The notes under the pieces: generated by a model
What the model was told of the DNA's origin: nothing
The model's input: the letters and a program-made list of their open reading frames with translations, nothing else
The model's database searches: none
Origin: an uncultured Bacteroides sp.
GTDB lineage: Bacteria > Bacteroidota > Bacteroidia > Bacteroidales > Bacteroidaceae
Assembly (NCBI GenBank): GCA_905203765.1
Contig: CAJKXC010000057.1
Coordinates: 1-16,317, forward strand
Length of the DNA: 16,317 nucleotides
Reading direction: 5' to 3'
Shown here: positions 1 to 7,035 of the stretch, in pieces
Position numbering within the stretch: the first letter of the stretch is position 1
Layout: each line of letters opens with the position of its first letter
Position numbers and translations under genes: made by a program

Positions 1-1114
1 GGCAGGGCGCGGCGGCGGGGGCCAGCGCCATGCAGCGCAGGTTGACGTAGAGATGGGTTTCGCCGCCGGGGTCGAGCATGCCCACAAAGCCCGAGTAGTA
101 GCTGCGCTCGTAGCCCTCATTGAGAGGGATGAAGCGGAAGGCATCCTCTTTGGGCAGCCCGCATACGGCAGGCGTGGGATGGAGCTCGTGCAGCAGGTCG
201 CCCAGGCAATGGGTAGAGGGCAGCCGGAAACCGAAGTCGGTCTTCAAGTGCACCACTTGCCCGGCGCGGGCGGTGTAGGGGGCGCACTCGGTCAGCGATT
301 CGGCGTACCGTTGCAGAATGCGGCGGATGTAGTCCGCCACGTAGGCTTGTTCTTCGCGGTTCTTCCGACTCCAGTCGGTGGGCATCACTTCACCCTGCAT
401 GGGCATGGTACCTGCCAGGGCGACGGTGTTCCACCGGGTGTCTTGCCCGCTGAGCAGGATTTCGGGGGTGCTGCCTATCCACGTGCCCGATGCCGGGGTG
501 TGGCAAAGGTATGTCATCATGCGCGGGTAGCGGTTGCAGGCTTGCACAAAGGCGGTGAGCGGGGCGAATCCGTCGTCCAGGCGCCGCGTGGCGGAGCGCG
601 ACAGGACGAGTTTCTGAAAGCGTCCGCTACGCAAAGGCTCGATGAAGCGCCCGAAGGCTTCGGTATAGCGCGCCCGCTCTGTTTCTTCGGAGACGAAGGG
701 GGCGGAAGCGGAATCAACTTCATCGGAGACGGATGCCCCGGCGTCATCAGGAATGGATGTATCGGGGATAAACACCCCGGCAGTATCGGAGATAAACGCG
801 TCCTCTCCCAACTCCAGCGCATCCAACGCCCGGCTTATCTCCCCCCATCCGTCCGCCGTCACATCCGGGCGGATAAGCACCAACGGATGCGCTGCCGACA
901 GCCGGAAAGGCGCCATCACGAACCCCGCTTTGCCGTTCAGCCCGCGTATGCTTGCCAACTGTTCCACCTCGCCCGATGCCTGCAGCACCAGGCGGAAGCT
1001 GTCCGCCCAGGGCAACCGGCACAGAGCAAAGCCGAACGGGCTGCGCGTCAGACCGTTCAGCACCGCCTGCGTCCGCCTGTCCGGCAAATCTATTTTTGAT
1101 TGAATCTTCTGCAT
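1..1114 (-). CDS. menF: Isochorismate synthase (MenF/EntC family), 3' end cut by window edge
   Basis: Converts chorismate to isochorismate, the entry to menaquinone synthesis (or to a siderophore if the neighbours were ent genes). The frame is open from the ATG at 1114 to base 1 (371 codons seen, read by hand). In order it shows KLVLSRSATRR (about residues 165-175), GTWIGSTPEILL, ALAGTMP, KTDFGFRLPST, HELHPTPAVCG and SGFVGMLDPGGETHLYVNLRC. All are landmarks of the chorismate-binding fold, and HPTPAVCG fits isochorismate synthases better than TrpE or PabB. Comparison with EntC/MenF suggests only some 30-45 C-terminal residues are missing. An acidic degenerate repeat linker lies at about residues 105-133. 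The gene follows rodA on the same strand after 69 bases, with its own promoter-like box. The menF rather than entC assignment is inference from the absence of siderophore genes here; menD and others may follow off-window. The base composition looks GC-rich. Confidence 0.88.
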   Translation of the reverse strand, partial: MQKIQSKIDLPDRRTQAVLNGLTRSPFGFALCRLPWADSFRLVLQASGEVEQLASIRGLNGKAGFVMAPFRLSAAHPLVLIRPDVTADGWGEISRALDALELGEDAFISDTAGVFIPDTSIPDDAGASVSDEVDSASAPFVSEETERARYTEAFGRFIEPLRSGRFQKLVLSRSATRRLDDGFAPLTAFVQACNRYPRMMTYLCHTPASGTWIGSTPEILLSGQDTRWNTVALAGTMPMQGEVMPTDWSRKNREEQAYVADYIRRILQRYAESLTECAPYTARAGQVVHLKTDFGFRLPSTHCLGDLLHELHPTPAVCGLPKEDAFRFIPLNEGYERSYYSGFVGMLDPGGETHLYVNLRCMALAPAAAPC

Positions 1115-1134
1115 GCTTCTTATCAATAAGACTG

Positions 1135-1142
1135 CAAAATTA
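1135..1142 (-). promoter_or_regulatory. Bacteroides -7 box before isochorismate synthase
   Basis: The minus strand reads TAATTTTG, a full match to the Bacteroides -7 consensus TAnnTTTG, about 20 bases upstream of the ATG. No good TTTG box was found at the usual -33 distance, so this is a weaker call. A small hairpin (CTTAT-CA-ATAAG, 1119-1130) lies between the box and the start codon. Confidence 0.4.
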
Positions 1143-1183
1143 AACAATCCCGCCCAAACTCTATGTTATTTCATAAGGAAAGT

Positions 1184-2615
1184 CTATATTCTCCTGTTTC
1201 TCCCCGCGTCAATCCGCAGGAAGATGAAGAGCAGAATGGTGAATCCCCAAAGCGAGGACCCCCCGTAACTGAAGAAAGGCAACGGAATGCCGATGACCGG
1301 CGTCAACCCCAGCACCATGCCTATGTTAATGAAAAGATGGAACAGGAAGATGCTCAGCACCGAATAGCCATACACCCGCCCGAATGCTGACGGTTGCCGC
1401 TCCGCAACCGACACCAGCCGCAATATCAGCACCAGGAACAGCAGCAGCACCGCCGCCGAACCGATGAAACCCTCTTCCTCGCCCACGGTGCAGAAGATGA
1501 AATCCGTGTCCTGCTCGGGCACATACTTCAGCTTGGTCTGCGTGCCGTTCAGGAATCCTTTGCCCGTCAGCCCGCCGGAGCCGATGGCTATCTTGGACTG
1601 GTTGACGTTGTAGCCCGCTCCCGCCAGGTCCTCTTCCATGCCCAGCACCACCTCGATGCGGATGCGCTGGTGCGGCTCCAGCACCTTGTTGAAGAAGTAG
1701 TCGCTGGAATACAGGAATCCGATGGAACCGAGCGCAAAGAGCCCTATCAGCAGATACGTCCAGCAACGGCCCGCCAGCGACAGGAAGATGAGATAGCCCG
1801 TCAGCAGCACGCACAGCCCCCACTCCACCCATACCAGGTTGAACGGAACGATGTACTCCGAAACGAGATATGCCACCAGTAACACCGCCAGCGACCCGCC
1901 TATGATGTACAGCGCAGGTCCCCAGCGCCGTTTATATACCCATACCATGCTTCCGGCAAAGAGCAGCACCATCAGCAGCACCGCAAACTCGCCGATAGGC
2001 GTCGGCGTATCGGCTATCATCACCGAGTCGAAACGGATGCCCACCACAAAGTAGACCACCGCCGCCACACCGGAGAACAGCACCACCCCCGGCATGCCCT
2101 CGCGATAGAGCATCAGGAAGAAAGCCAGGTAAACCAGCGCCGAACCGGTCTCCTTTTGCAGGATAATGAGTATCATGGGCAGCAGGATAAGCGCCACCAG
2201 CGCCGCGAAGTTCTTCCAGTTCTTCATCGTGAAGGAGTAGGCGCTCATATACTTGGCAAGCGCCAACGCCGTGGCAAACTTGGCAAACTCCGCCGGCTGC
2301 AAACTCACCGGCCCCAGGATGAGCCACGAGCGCGACCCCTTGGTATCGGGCGCTATAAAGATGGTGACAATGAGCAGCAGCATCAGCCCTATATATATAA
2401 GGTAGGCGAACATATCGTAGAGGGTATCGTCCAGCATCAACAGCACAAAGCCCAGCCCGAAGGAGCAGATAATCCATACAAACTGCTTGCCGGCACGGGT
2501 GGAGAAGTCGAGGAAGTCTCGCCCCGCAGACACTGAACCAGCCGAACACAATCAGCATCAGGTAGATGACAATCGTCACCCAATCCAATGATTTCCATAT
2601 ACTGTCTCTACGCAT
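1184..2615 (-). CDS. rodA: RodA peptidoglycan glycosyltransferase (SEDS), apparent N-terminal frameshift
   Basis: Inner-membrane SEDS enzyme that polymerises lipid II into glycan strands with PBP2 during elongation. The natural start appears to be the ATG at 2615: MRRDSIWKSLDWVT and a first membrane helix ending FGWFSVCGA. That frame then leaves the family, and homology resumes one base over at DFLDFSTRAGKQF, near 2516-2520. The second frame alone could start at 2551 but would read TM1 bases out of frame. Downstream everything is intact: QSKIAIGSGGLTGKG, the hallmark PEQDTDFIF containing the conserved Asp, and GIPLPFFSYGG near the C terminus. The span is 1432 nt, not a multiple of three, so a net 1-base gain or 3n+2-base loss is implied. 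The protein is about 477 residues against about 370 in E. coli, with extra hydrophobic segments mid-protein. Last gene of the purH-mre run. Family certain; functional status unknown. Confidence 0.9.
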
Positions 2616-2658
2616 CTGTATAATTACTGATTATTAATTACCGTTTAACTATTAAATA

Positions 2659-2686
2659 TCACCTATCAACTTTCAACTGTCACCTA
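2659..2686. repeat. Four 7-bp TCAMYT units between mrdA and rodA
   Basis: The plus strand reads tcacct-a-tcaact-t-tcaact-g-tcacct-a, four units at an exact 7-bp period. The rightmost unit overlaps the mrdA stop codon (2684-2686). Short-period slippage repeat in the 68-base operon spacer; no function is evident. Confidence 0.7.
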
Positions 2687-4552
2687 CCTCTCCTCGTCCC
2701 CGTAAAGGATAACGCGGTTACTGAAATCTTCCGCCCGCAGTTCGTTCTCGGGCGAGAGTTTGCCGTTGAGGTATTGATCCATCATCATGGCGCCGATGGG
2801 CACGCCGTAGGTGGCACCGAAGCCACCGTTCTCCACGTACACCGCAATGGCTATCTTGGGGTTGTCCATCGGGGCGAATCCCATAAAGACGGAGTGGTCT
2901 TTTCCGCGGTTCTGCGCCGTACCCGTCTTTCCGCAAGCCTCTACGCCGGGAAGGATGGTACCCACCATGCGGCAGGTGGCGCTACCGGTGCTTCCGGTGA
3001 CGGCGGCACGCATACCTTTCACCACCATTTCGTAGTATTCGCGGTCGATGGTGGGGTAACGCGGGGTACGGTAGATGCTGTCCAGCTCGTTATCCTGTAT
3101 CTCCTTCACGATGTGCGGGGTGATGAAGTGCCCGCGGTTGGCGATGGTGGCGCCCAGGTTGGCTATCTGCAACGGGGTGGCAAGGATTTCGCCCTGCCCG
3201 ATGGCGATACTGATAACGGTCAGCCCGTTCCAGGAGCCGCGGTATGCTTTGTCGTAATACTTGGCGTTGGGAATCAGGCCGCGCAGTTCGCCGGGAAGGT
3301 CTACGCCGAGACGGTAGCCGAAGCCCTGCGACACCATGTGGTCTTTCCATACGGTGATGGCGTTCTGCGGAGAGCCGTACTTCTTGTCGCCGAACATACG
3401 GAACAGCCCCCAGCAGAAGTAGGAGTTGCACGAAGTGGCGATGGCCGGGATCAGGGGCAAGGGGGAACCGTGCCCGTGGCATCCTACGTGCAAGCTTCCG
3501 TAATTGAAACCGTGTGCACAGGGATAAGCCGGATAATCCTCATGGATAATCTCCTCTTGCAGGAAGGTAAGCGCCTGTGCCGTCTTGAAGGTAGACCCCG
3601 GCGGGTAGGCTCCCATAATGGCACGGTTCAACAAGGGTTTGCGCTTATCCATCTGGAGCAGGCGGTGGTTCTTGCCGCGCTGGCGGCCGATCATCAGGTG
3701 AGGGTCGAAAGAGGGAGAGGACACCATGCAGAGAATCTCGCCCGTAGAGGGTTCGATGGCAACAATGGCGCCTATCTTATGTTGCAACAGGCGTTCGCCC
3801 AGCATTTGCAGGTCGATGTCAATGCCCAGTGTCAGGTTCTTGCCGGGCACGGAAGGACGGTCCAGTTTGCCGTCCATATAATGCCCCTGGATGCGTCCGT
3901 GGGCATCTCGCAGCAGTACTTCCACGCCTTTCTCGCCCCGTAGGTACTTCTCGTAGGATTTCTCGATGCCTTGCTTGCCGATATAGTCGCCGCGGATGTA
4001 GTAATCGTCATTCTCGATGTCTTTCTTGGATACCTCGCCGATGTCTCCCAACGTATGCCCGGCGGAGTTGTAGGTATATTGCCGGATGGTACGCCGCTGT
4101 ATGTAGAAGCCGGGGAACTTGAACAGTTTCTCCTGGAATACCCCGCACTCTTCGGCGGAGAGCTGTGTCATAAACACCTGGTGCGTGTACTTGGAATAGC
4201 CGGGATTCATCCAGCGGTTCCTGACGTCCTTCATCCGCTTGTCGAACTGCTCCCGGGTAATGTTCAGAGCGTTGCAGAGGTCGAGAGTGTCGAGCTGGGT
4301 CACCTCGCGCGGCACGAAGGTGATGTCGTAGGCAGGCTGGTTGAATACGAGCAACTTGCCGTTGCGGTCGTAGATGGCGCCACGCGAAGGGTATTGTATC
4401 TTGTTGAGAAAGGCGTTGCTGTCCGCATTCTTCTTGTAGTCGTCCGTCATGATCTGCAAGTCGAACAGGCGGAACATATAGATGAGAACGATAACAATAG
4501 CCACCGCCCCTATCACATATTTACGCTTCTCCAGTATATAATCTTTTGCCAT
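2684..4552 (-). CDS. mrdA: Penicillin-binding protein 2 (PBP2), peptidoglycan transpeptidase
   Basis: Class B PBP that cross-links the glycan made by RodA during cell elongation; a target of beta-lactams such as mecillinam. 622 residues, usual for Bacteroidales PBP2. It has a short cytoplasmic N terminus, one membrane helix (about 12-28), then a PBP dimer region with YPSRGAIYDRNG (54-65) and GKQGIEKSYE (192-201). The transpeptidase domain has all three catalytic motifs: S320-T-F-K323 with the nucleophile Ser320, S374-C-N376, and K542-T-G544. The start at 4552 gives a typical N terminus (MAKDYILEKRKYVIG) right before the membrane helix. It lies 56 bases after mreD and 68 before rodA on the same strand, the canonical PBP2-RodA pairing. 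Nothing in the sequence suggests damage. Confidence 0.97.
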   Translation of the reverse strand: MAKDYILEKRKYVIGAVAIVIVLIYMFRLFDLQIMTDDYKKNADSNAFLNKIQYPSRGAIYDRNGKLLVFNQPAYDITFVPREVTQLDTLDLCNALNITREQFDKRMKDVRNRWMNPGYSKYTHQVFMTQLSAEECGVFQEKLFKFPGFYIQRRTIRQYTYNSAGHTLGDIGEVSKKDIENDDYYIRGDYIGKQGIEKSYEKYLRGEKGVEVLLRDAHGRIQGHYMDGKLDRPSVPGKNLTLGIDIDLQMLGERLLQHKIGAIVAIEPSTGEILCMVSSPSFDPHLMIGRQRGKNHRLLQMDKRKPLLNRAIMGAYPPGSTFKTAQALTFLQEEIIHEDYPAYPCAHGFNYGSLHVGCHGHGSPLPLIPAIATSCNSYFCWGLFRMFGDKKYGSPQNAITVWKDHMVSQGFGYRLGVDLPGELRGLIPNAKYYDKAYRGSWNGLTVISIAIGQGEILATPLQIANLGATIANRGHFITPHIVKEIQDNELDSIYRTPRYPTIDREYYEMVVKGMRAAVTGSTGSATCRMVGTILPGVEACGKTGTAQNRGKDHSVFMGFAPMDNPKIAIAVYVENGGFGATYGVPIGAMMMDQYLNGKLSPENELRAEDFSNRVILYGDEER

Positions 4553-4565
4553 TACTCAATCCCCA

Positions 4566-4612
4566 TCAATCACTTTATCACCCTATCACTTTATCACTTA
4601 TCACCCTGTCAC
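4566..4612. repeat. Six 7-8 bp YYTATCAC units between mreD and mrdA
   Basis: The plus strand reads tcaatcac, tttatcac, cctatcac, tttatcac, ttatcac, cctgtcac in direct succession. The last unit overlaps the mreD stop codon (4609-4611). In the sense (minus) direction this is a chain of GTGATA words, so stop codons recur in several frames. It fills most of the 56-base spacer. Confidence 0.75.
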
Positions 4613-5109
4613 TTCTTCCCCATCCCCTCTACCGCCATAATGCAGCATACGGTAAGCAAAGAGCTCGCCACAATCCGGAGCAGCAGCATCCCGAGGTGGG
4701 CAAAGGAGAAGTATTCGATGGTAAGCAGTACCCCGTGGTGCACAACCACACTCACAACCAGATACTTCAGAAACGGGGAAACACCCATCGTACGGATAGC
4801 AGGCACTATGCTGTCCAATGTATCGCGAGGCACAAACAAACGCAGGAAGGTGGGACGCAGGAATGCCAGCAACACGGTAGCCGCCGCATTCATGCCCGGA
4901 GTATCGGAAAATACATCGACCGTCAGCCCCAAGAAGAACGCCCACAGCATCAATGCGTTGCGGGGAGTGTCCGACTCGAACTTCAATATCAGGTAGATGT
5001 ACAGAAACGGAGTGGCGTAGCCTGCTATGTGCACATTGTTCAGGATCAGCACCTGCAACAGCACCAAACCGATAAACCATCCTATTTTATGCAGATAATT
5101 GATTACCAA
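4609..5109 (-). CDS. mreD: Rod shape-determining protein MreD
   Basis: Small polytopic inner-membrane protein of the elongasome that works with MreC to couple MreB to PBP2/RodA. 166 residues, a normal length. Several hydrophobic segments are visible: WFIGLVLLQVLILNN, the stretch around YATPFLYIYLIL, LMLWAFFLGLTVDVF, and C-terminal helices ending LLTVCCIMAVEG. The motif DVFSDTPGMNAAA after the third segment is typical of Bacteroidetes MreD. The start at 5109 (MVINYLHKIG) sits 39 bases after mreC. The call rests on hydrophobicity, this motif and the position between mreC and mrdA, since MreD is poorly conserved in sequence. No abnormality seen. Confidence 0.92.
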   Translation of the reverse strand: MVINYLHKIGWFIGLVLLQVLILNNVHIAGYATPFLYIYLILKFESDTPRNALMLWAFFLGLTVDVFSDTPGMNAAATVLLAFLRPTFLRLFVPRDTLDSIVPAIRTMGVSPFLKYLVVSVVVHHGVLLTIEYFSFAHLGMLLLRIVASSLLTVCCIMAVEGMGKK

Positions 5110-5148
5110 CTCTATCTATATTTACTGTTTCCAAACGGAAACGATCTG

Positions 5149-5994
5149 TCACTTCAATTCTTTATCATTCTCCAGCGCCTTCTGCTCCTGTTGCCCGTTG
5201 CGCGATATGACGCGCACGTTGCTCACTTTTCCGAAGTCCGTACCCAACTTTATCTTCAACAAGTACGAAAGCCCGTCGTGCGAGTCGGACATATCATCGA
5301 CCGTACCTACCAGGACACCTTCGGGGAAAACCGTAGAATAGCCGCTGGTCACCACCGTATCGCCCAGGTTGAATTCTGCATGGCGGGGCAAGTCCTTGAG
5401 ATAGGCGTAACGTGAATCGCCCCCTTCCCACTTCAGGTAACCGAAGTAATCGCTGCCCACAATCTTACAACTGATGCTGGACTTACTGTTCAGCAACGGA
5501 ATGACCAGCGAATAGTGGGGAGACGTCTTATACACAATGCCTACCACACCGTTGGCGTCTACCACTCCCATCTCAGGGCGGATGCCCGCTTCCGTACCAC
5601 GGTCCAGAGTGATGTAGTTGTCCGCCCGGTTCAGGCTGTTCTTTATGACGTTCGCTTTGAATATCCGGTTTTCGGCAGTGGCAAGCCGCTCCAGGCTGTA
5701 CAGCCTGACAGAGTCCTGCCCTTGCTCCTTCAATGCATTCTCCAAAGCAGTAACCCGTTGCTCCAGCCACACATTGCGGTCCAGCAAGTCTTCGTTGACC
5801 GACTTCAGATGGAAATAGGAGCTGATACCGCCCGAAATCTCATAAACCTTCCCCGCCACTTCGTTGGCAGATGTGAAGTACACACTCTGCTGATAATGGT
5901 TGAAGCGGAACAATAAAACAAAACTGGCAACCTCTAACAGAAGAAAGAGGAACCAGTAATTGTATTTAATAAGAAAGTTCAGTAAATTTCGCAT
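5149..5994 (-). CDS. mreC: Rod shape-determining protein MreC
   Basis: Periplasmic scaffold that binds PBP2 and activates the elongation complex. 281 residues, usual length. A short cytoplasmic N terminus is followed by one membrane helix (about 12-30, WFLFLLLEVASFVLLF), then a coiled coil (about 62-92, with heptad-like NEDLLDRNVWLEQRVTALEN) that mediates dimerisation. A beta-rich domain follows, with ITLDRGTEAGIRPEMGVV and NGVVGIVYKTSP, the conserved MreC core. The tail (RNGQQEQKALENDKELK) is charged and probably disordered. It begins 9 bases after mreB ends, which suggests translational coupling. Confidence 0.95.
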   Translation of the reverse strand: MRNLLNFLIKYNYWFLFLLLEVASFVLLFRFNHYQQSVYFTSANEVAGKVYEISGGISSYFHLKSVNEDLLDRNVWLEQRVTALENALKEQGQDSVRLYSLERLATAENRIFKANVIKNSLNRADNYITLDRGTEAGIRPEMGVVDANGVVGIVYKTSPHYSLVIPLLNSKSSISCKIVGSDYFGYLKWEGGDSRYAYLKDLPRHAEFNLGDTVVTSGYSTVFPEGVLVGTVDDMSDSHDGLSYLLKIKLGTDFGKVSNVRVISRNGQQEQKALENDKELK

Positions 5995-6003
5995 ACGCCG
6001 GTA

Positions 6004-7026
6004 TTATCTCATTAAGAATGAGAAGCGGTCGACGTTCTTCAATGCTACGCCGGTACCTTTGGCAACAGCATGCAAGGGGTCTTCCGCAATGTGGAACGGT
6101 ATGTTGATCTTATCTGTCAAACGCTTGTCCAGTCCGCGAAGCAATGCACCGCCACCTGCCAGGTAGATACCGTTGTGCACGATGTCGGCATACAGTTCGG
6201 GGGGAGTGTTCTCCAGGGCATTCAGGATGGCTGTCTCAATCTTCGAAATGGATTTCTCCAGACAGTGCGCCACTTCCTGATAGCATACCGGCACTTCCAT
6301 AGGCAAGGCTGTGATGCGGTTCGGGCCGTGAACGATGTAATCCTCGGGAGCGTCCTCACCCAGTTCGGTCAAGGCGGCGCCTACGTTGATTTTGATACGC
6401 TCTGCCATACGCTCGCTGACTTTTACATTGTGCTGGCGGCTCATGTATTCCTGTATATCGGCAGTCAGGTCGTCACCGGCAATACGGATGGAGTTGTTTG
6501 CCACGATACCGCCCAGGGAGATAACGGCGATTTCCGTAGAACCACCGCCTATATCGACAATCATGTTACCTTCCGGTGCCTCTACGTCGATGCCGATACC
6601 GATAGCGGCAGCCATCGGCTCGAAGATCAGGTATACATCACGTCCGCCGGCATGCTCGGCAGAGTCGCGCACGGCACGAAGCTCAACCTCGGTACTTCCC
6701 GAAGGAACACCGATCACCATGCGGAGTGAAGGAGAGAACAGGCGGTTACGGTTGTTCACCATCTTGATCAGTCCGCGTATCATCTGCTCGCAAGCATAGA
6801 AGTCGGCAATTACACCGTCGCGCAACGGACGGATGGTACGTATGTTTTCGTGGGTCTTTTCGTGCATCATCTTTGCCTTGTCACCCACGGCAATCATCTT
6901 GTCAGTACGACGGTCCAGCGCCACCACCGAAGGCTCATCCACCACAATCTTACCGTTCGTGGTGATAATGGTATTGGCTGTGCCAAGGTCCATCGCTATT
7001 TCTTGAGTAAAAGAGAATAATCCCAT
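6004..7026 (-). CDS. mreB: Rod shape-determining protein MreB (bacterial actin)
   Basis: ATP-dependent cytoskeletal protein whose membrane-bound filaments guide elongation-phase wall synthesis. 340 residues, normal length. The actin-fold motifs are all present: phosphate 1 (M12-DLGTANT), phosphate 2 (MIVDIGGGSTEIAVIS) and the adenosine motif (IYLAGGGALLRG). An N-terminal MGLFSF segment fits the usual membrane-associating start. The gene lies 9 bases after purH and 9 before mreC, so it is probably transcribed from the purH promoter at 8602-8632; I see no separate promoter in the short gap. No irregularities. Confidence 0.98.
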   Translation of the reverse strand: MGLFSFTQEIAMDLGTANTIITTNGKIVVDEPSVVALDRRTDKMIAVGDKAKMMHEKTHENIRTIRPLRDGVIADFYACEQMIRGLIKMVNNRNRLFSPSLRMVIGVPSGSTEVELRAVRDSAEHAGGRDVYLIFEPMAAAIGIGIDVEAPEGNMIVDIGGGSTEIAVISLGGIVANNSIRIAGDDLTADIQEYMSRQHNVKVSERMAERIKINVGAALTELGEDAPEDYIVHGPNRITALPMEVPVCYQEVAHCLEKSISKIETAILNALENTPPELYADIVHNGIYLAGGGALLRGLDKRLTDKINIPFHIAEDPLHAVAKGTGVALKNVDRFSFLMR

Positions 7027-7035
7027 TGTTTATAA

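Noticed and set aside
53..1099. 348-codon plus-strand open frame at the left edge
   Set aside because: The opposite strand reads continuously as isochorismate synthase with family landmarks; the plus-strand product is compositionally odd and unrecognisable.
2500..2560. Programmed +1 frameshift in rodA
   Set aside because: No slippery stop-codon context or stimulatory structure is evident, and the family is not known for recoding. A mutation or sequencing error is simpler.
2774..3943. 389-codon plus-strand open frame opposite mrdA
   Set aside because: Shadow of PBP2, which has all three catalytic motifs.
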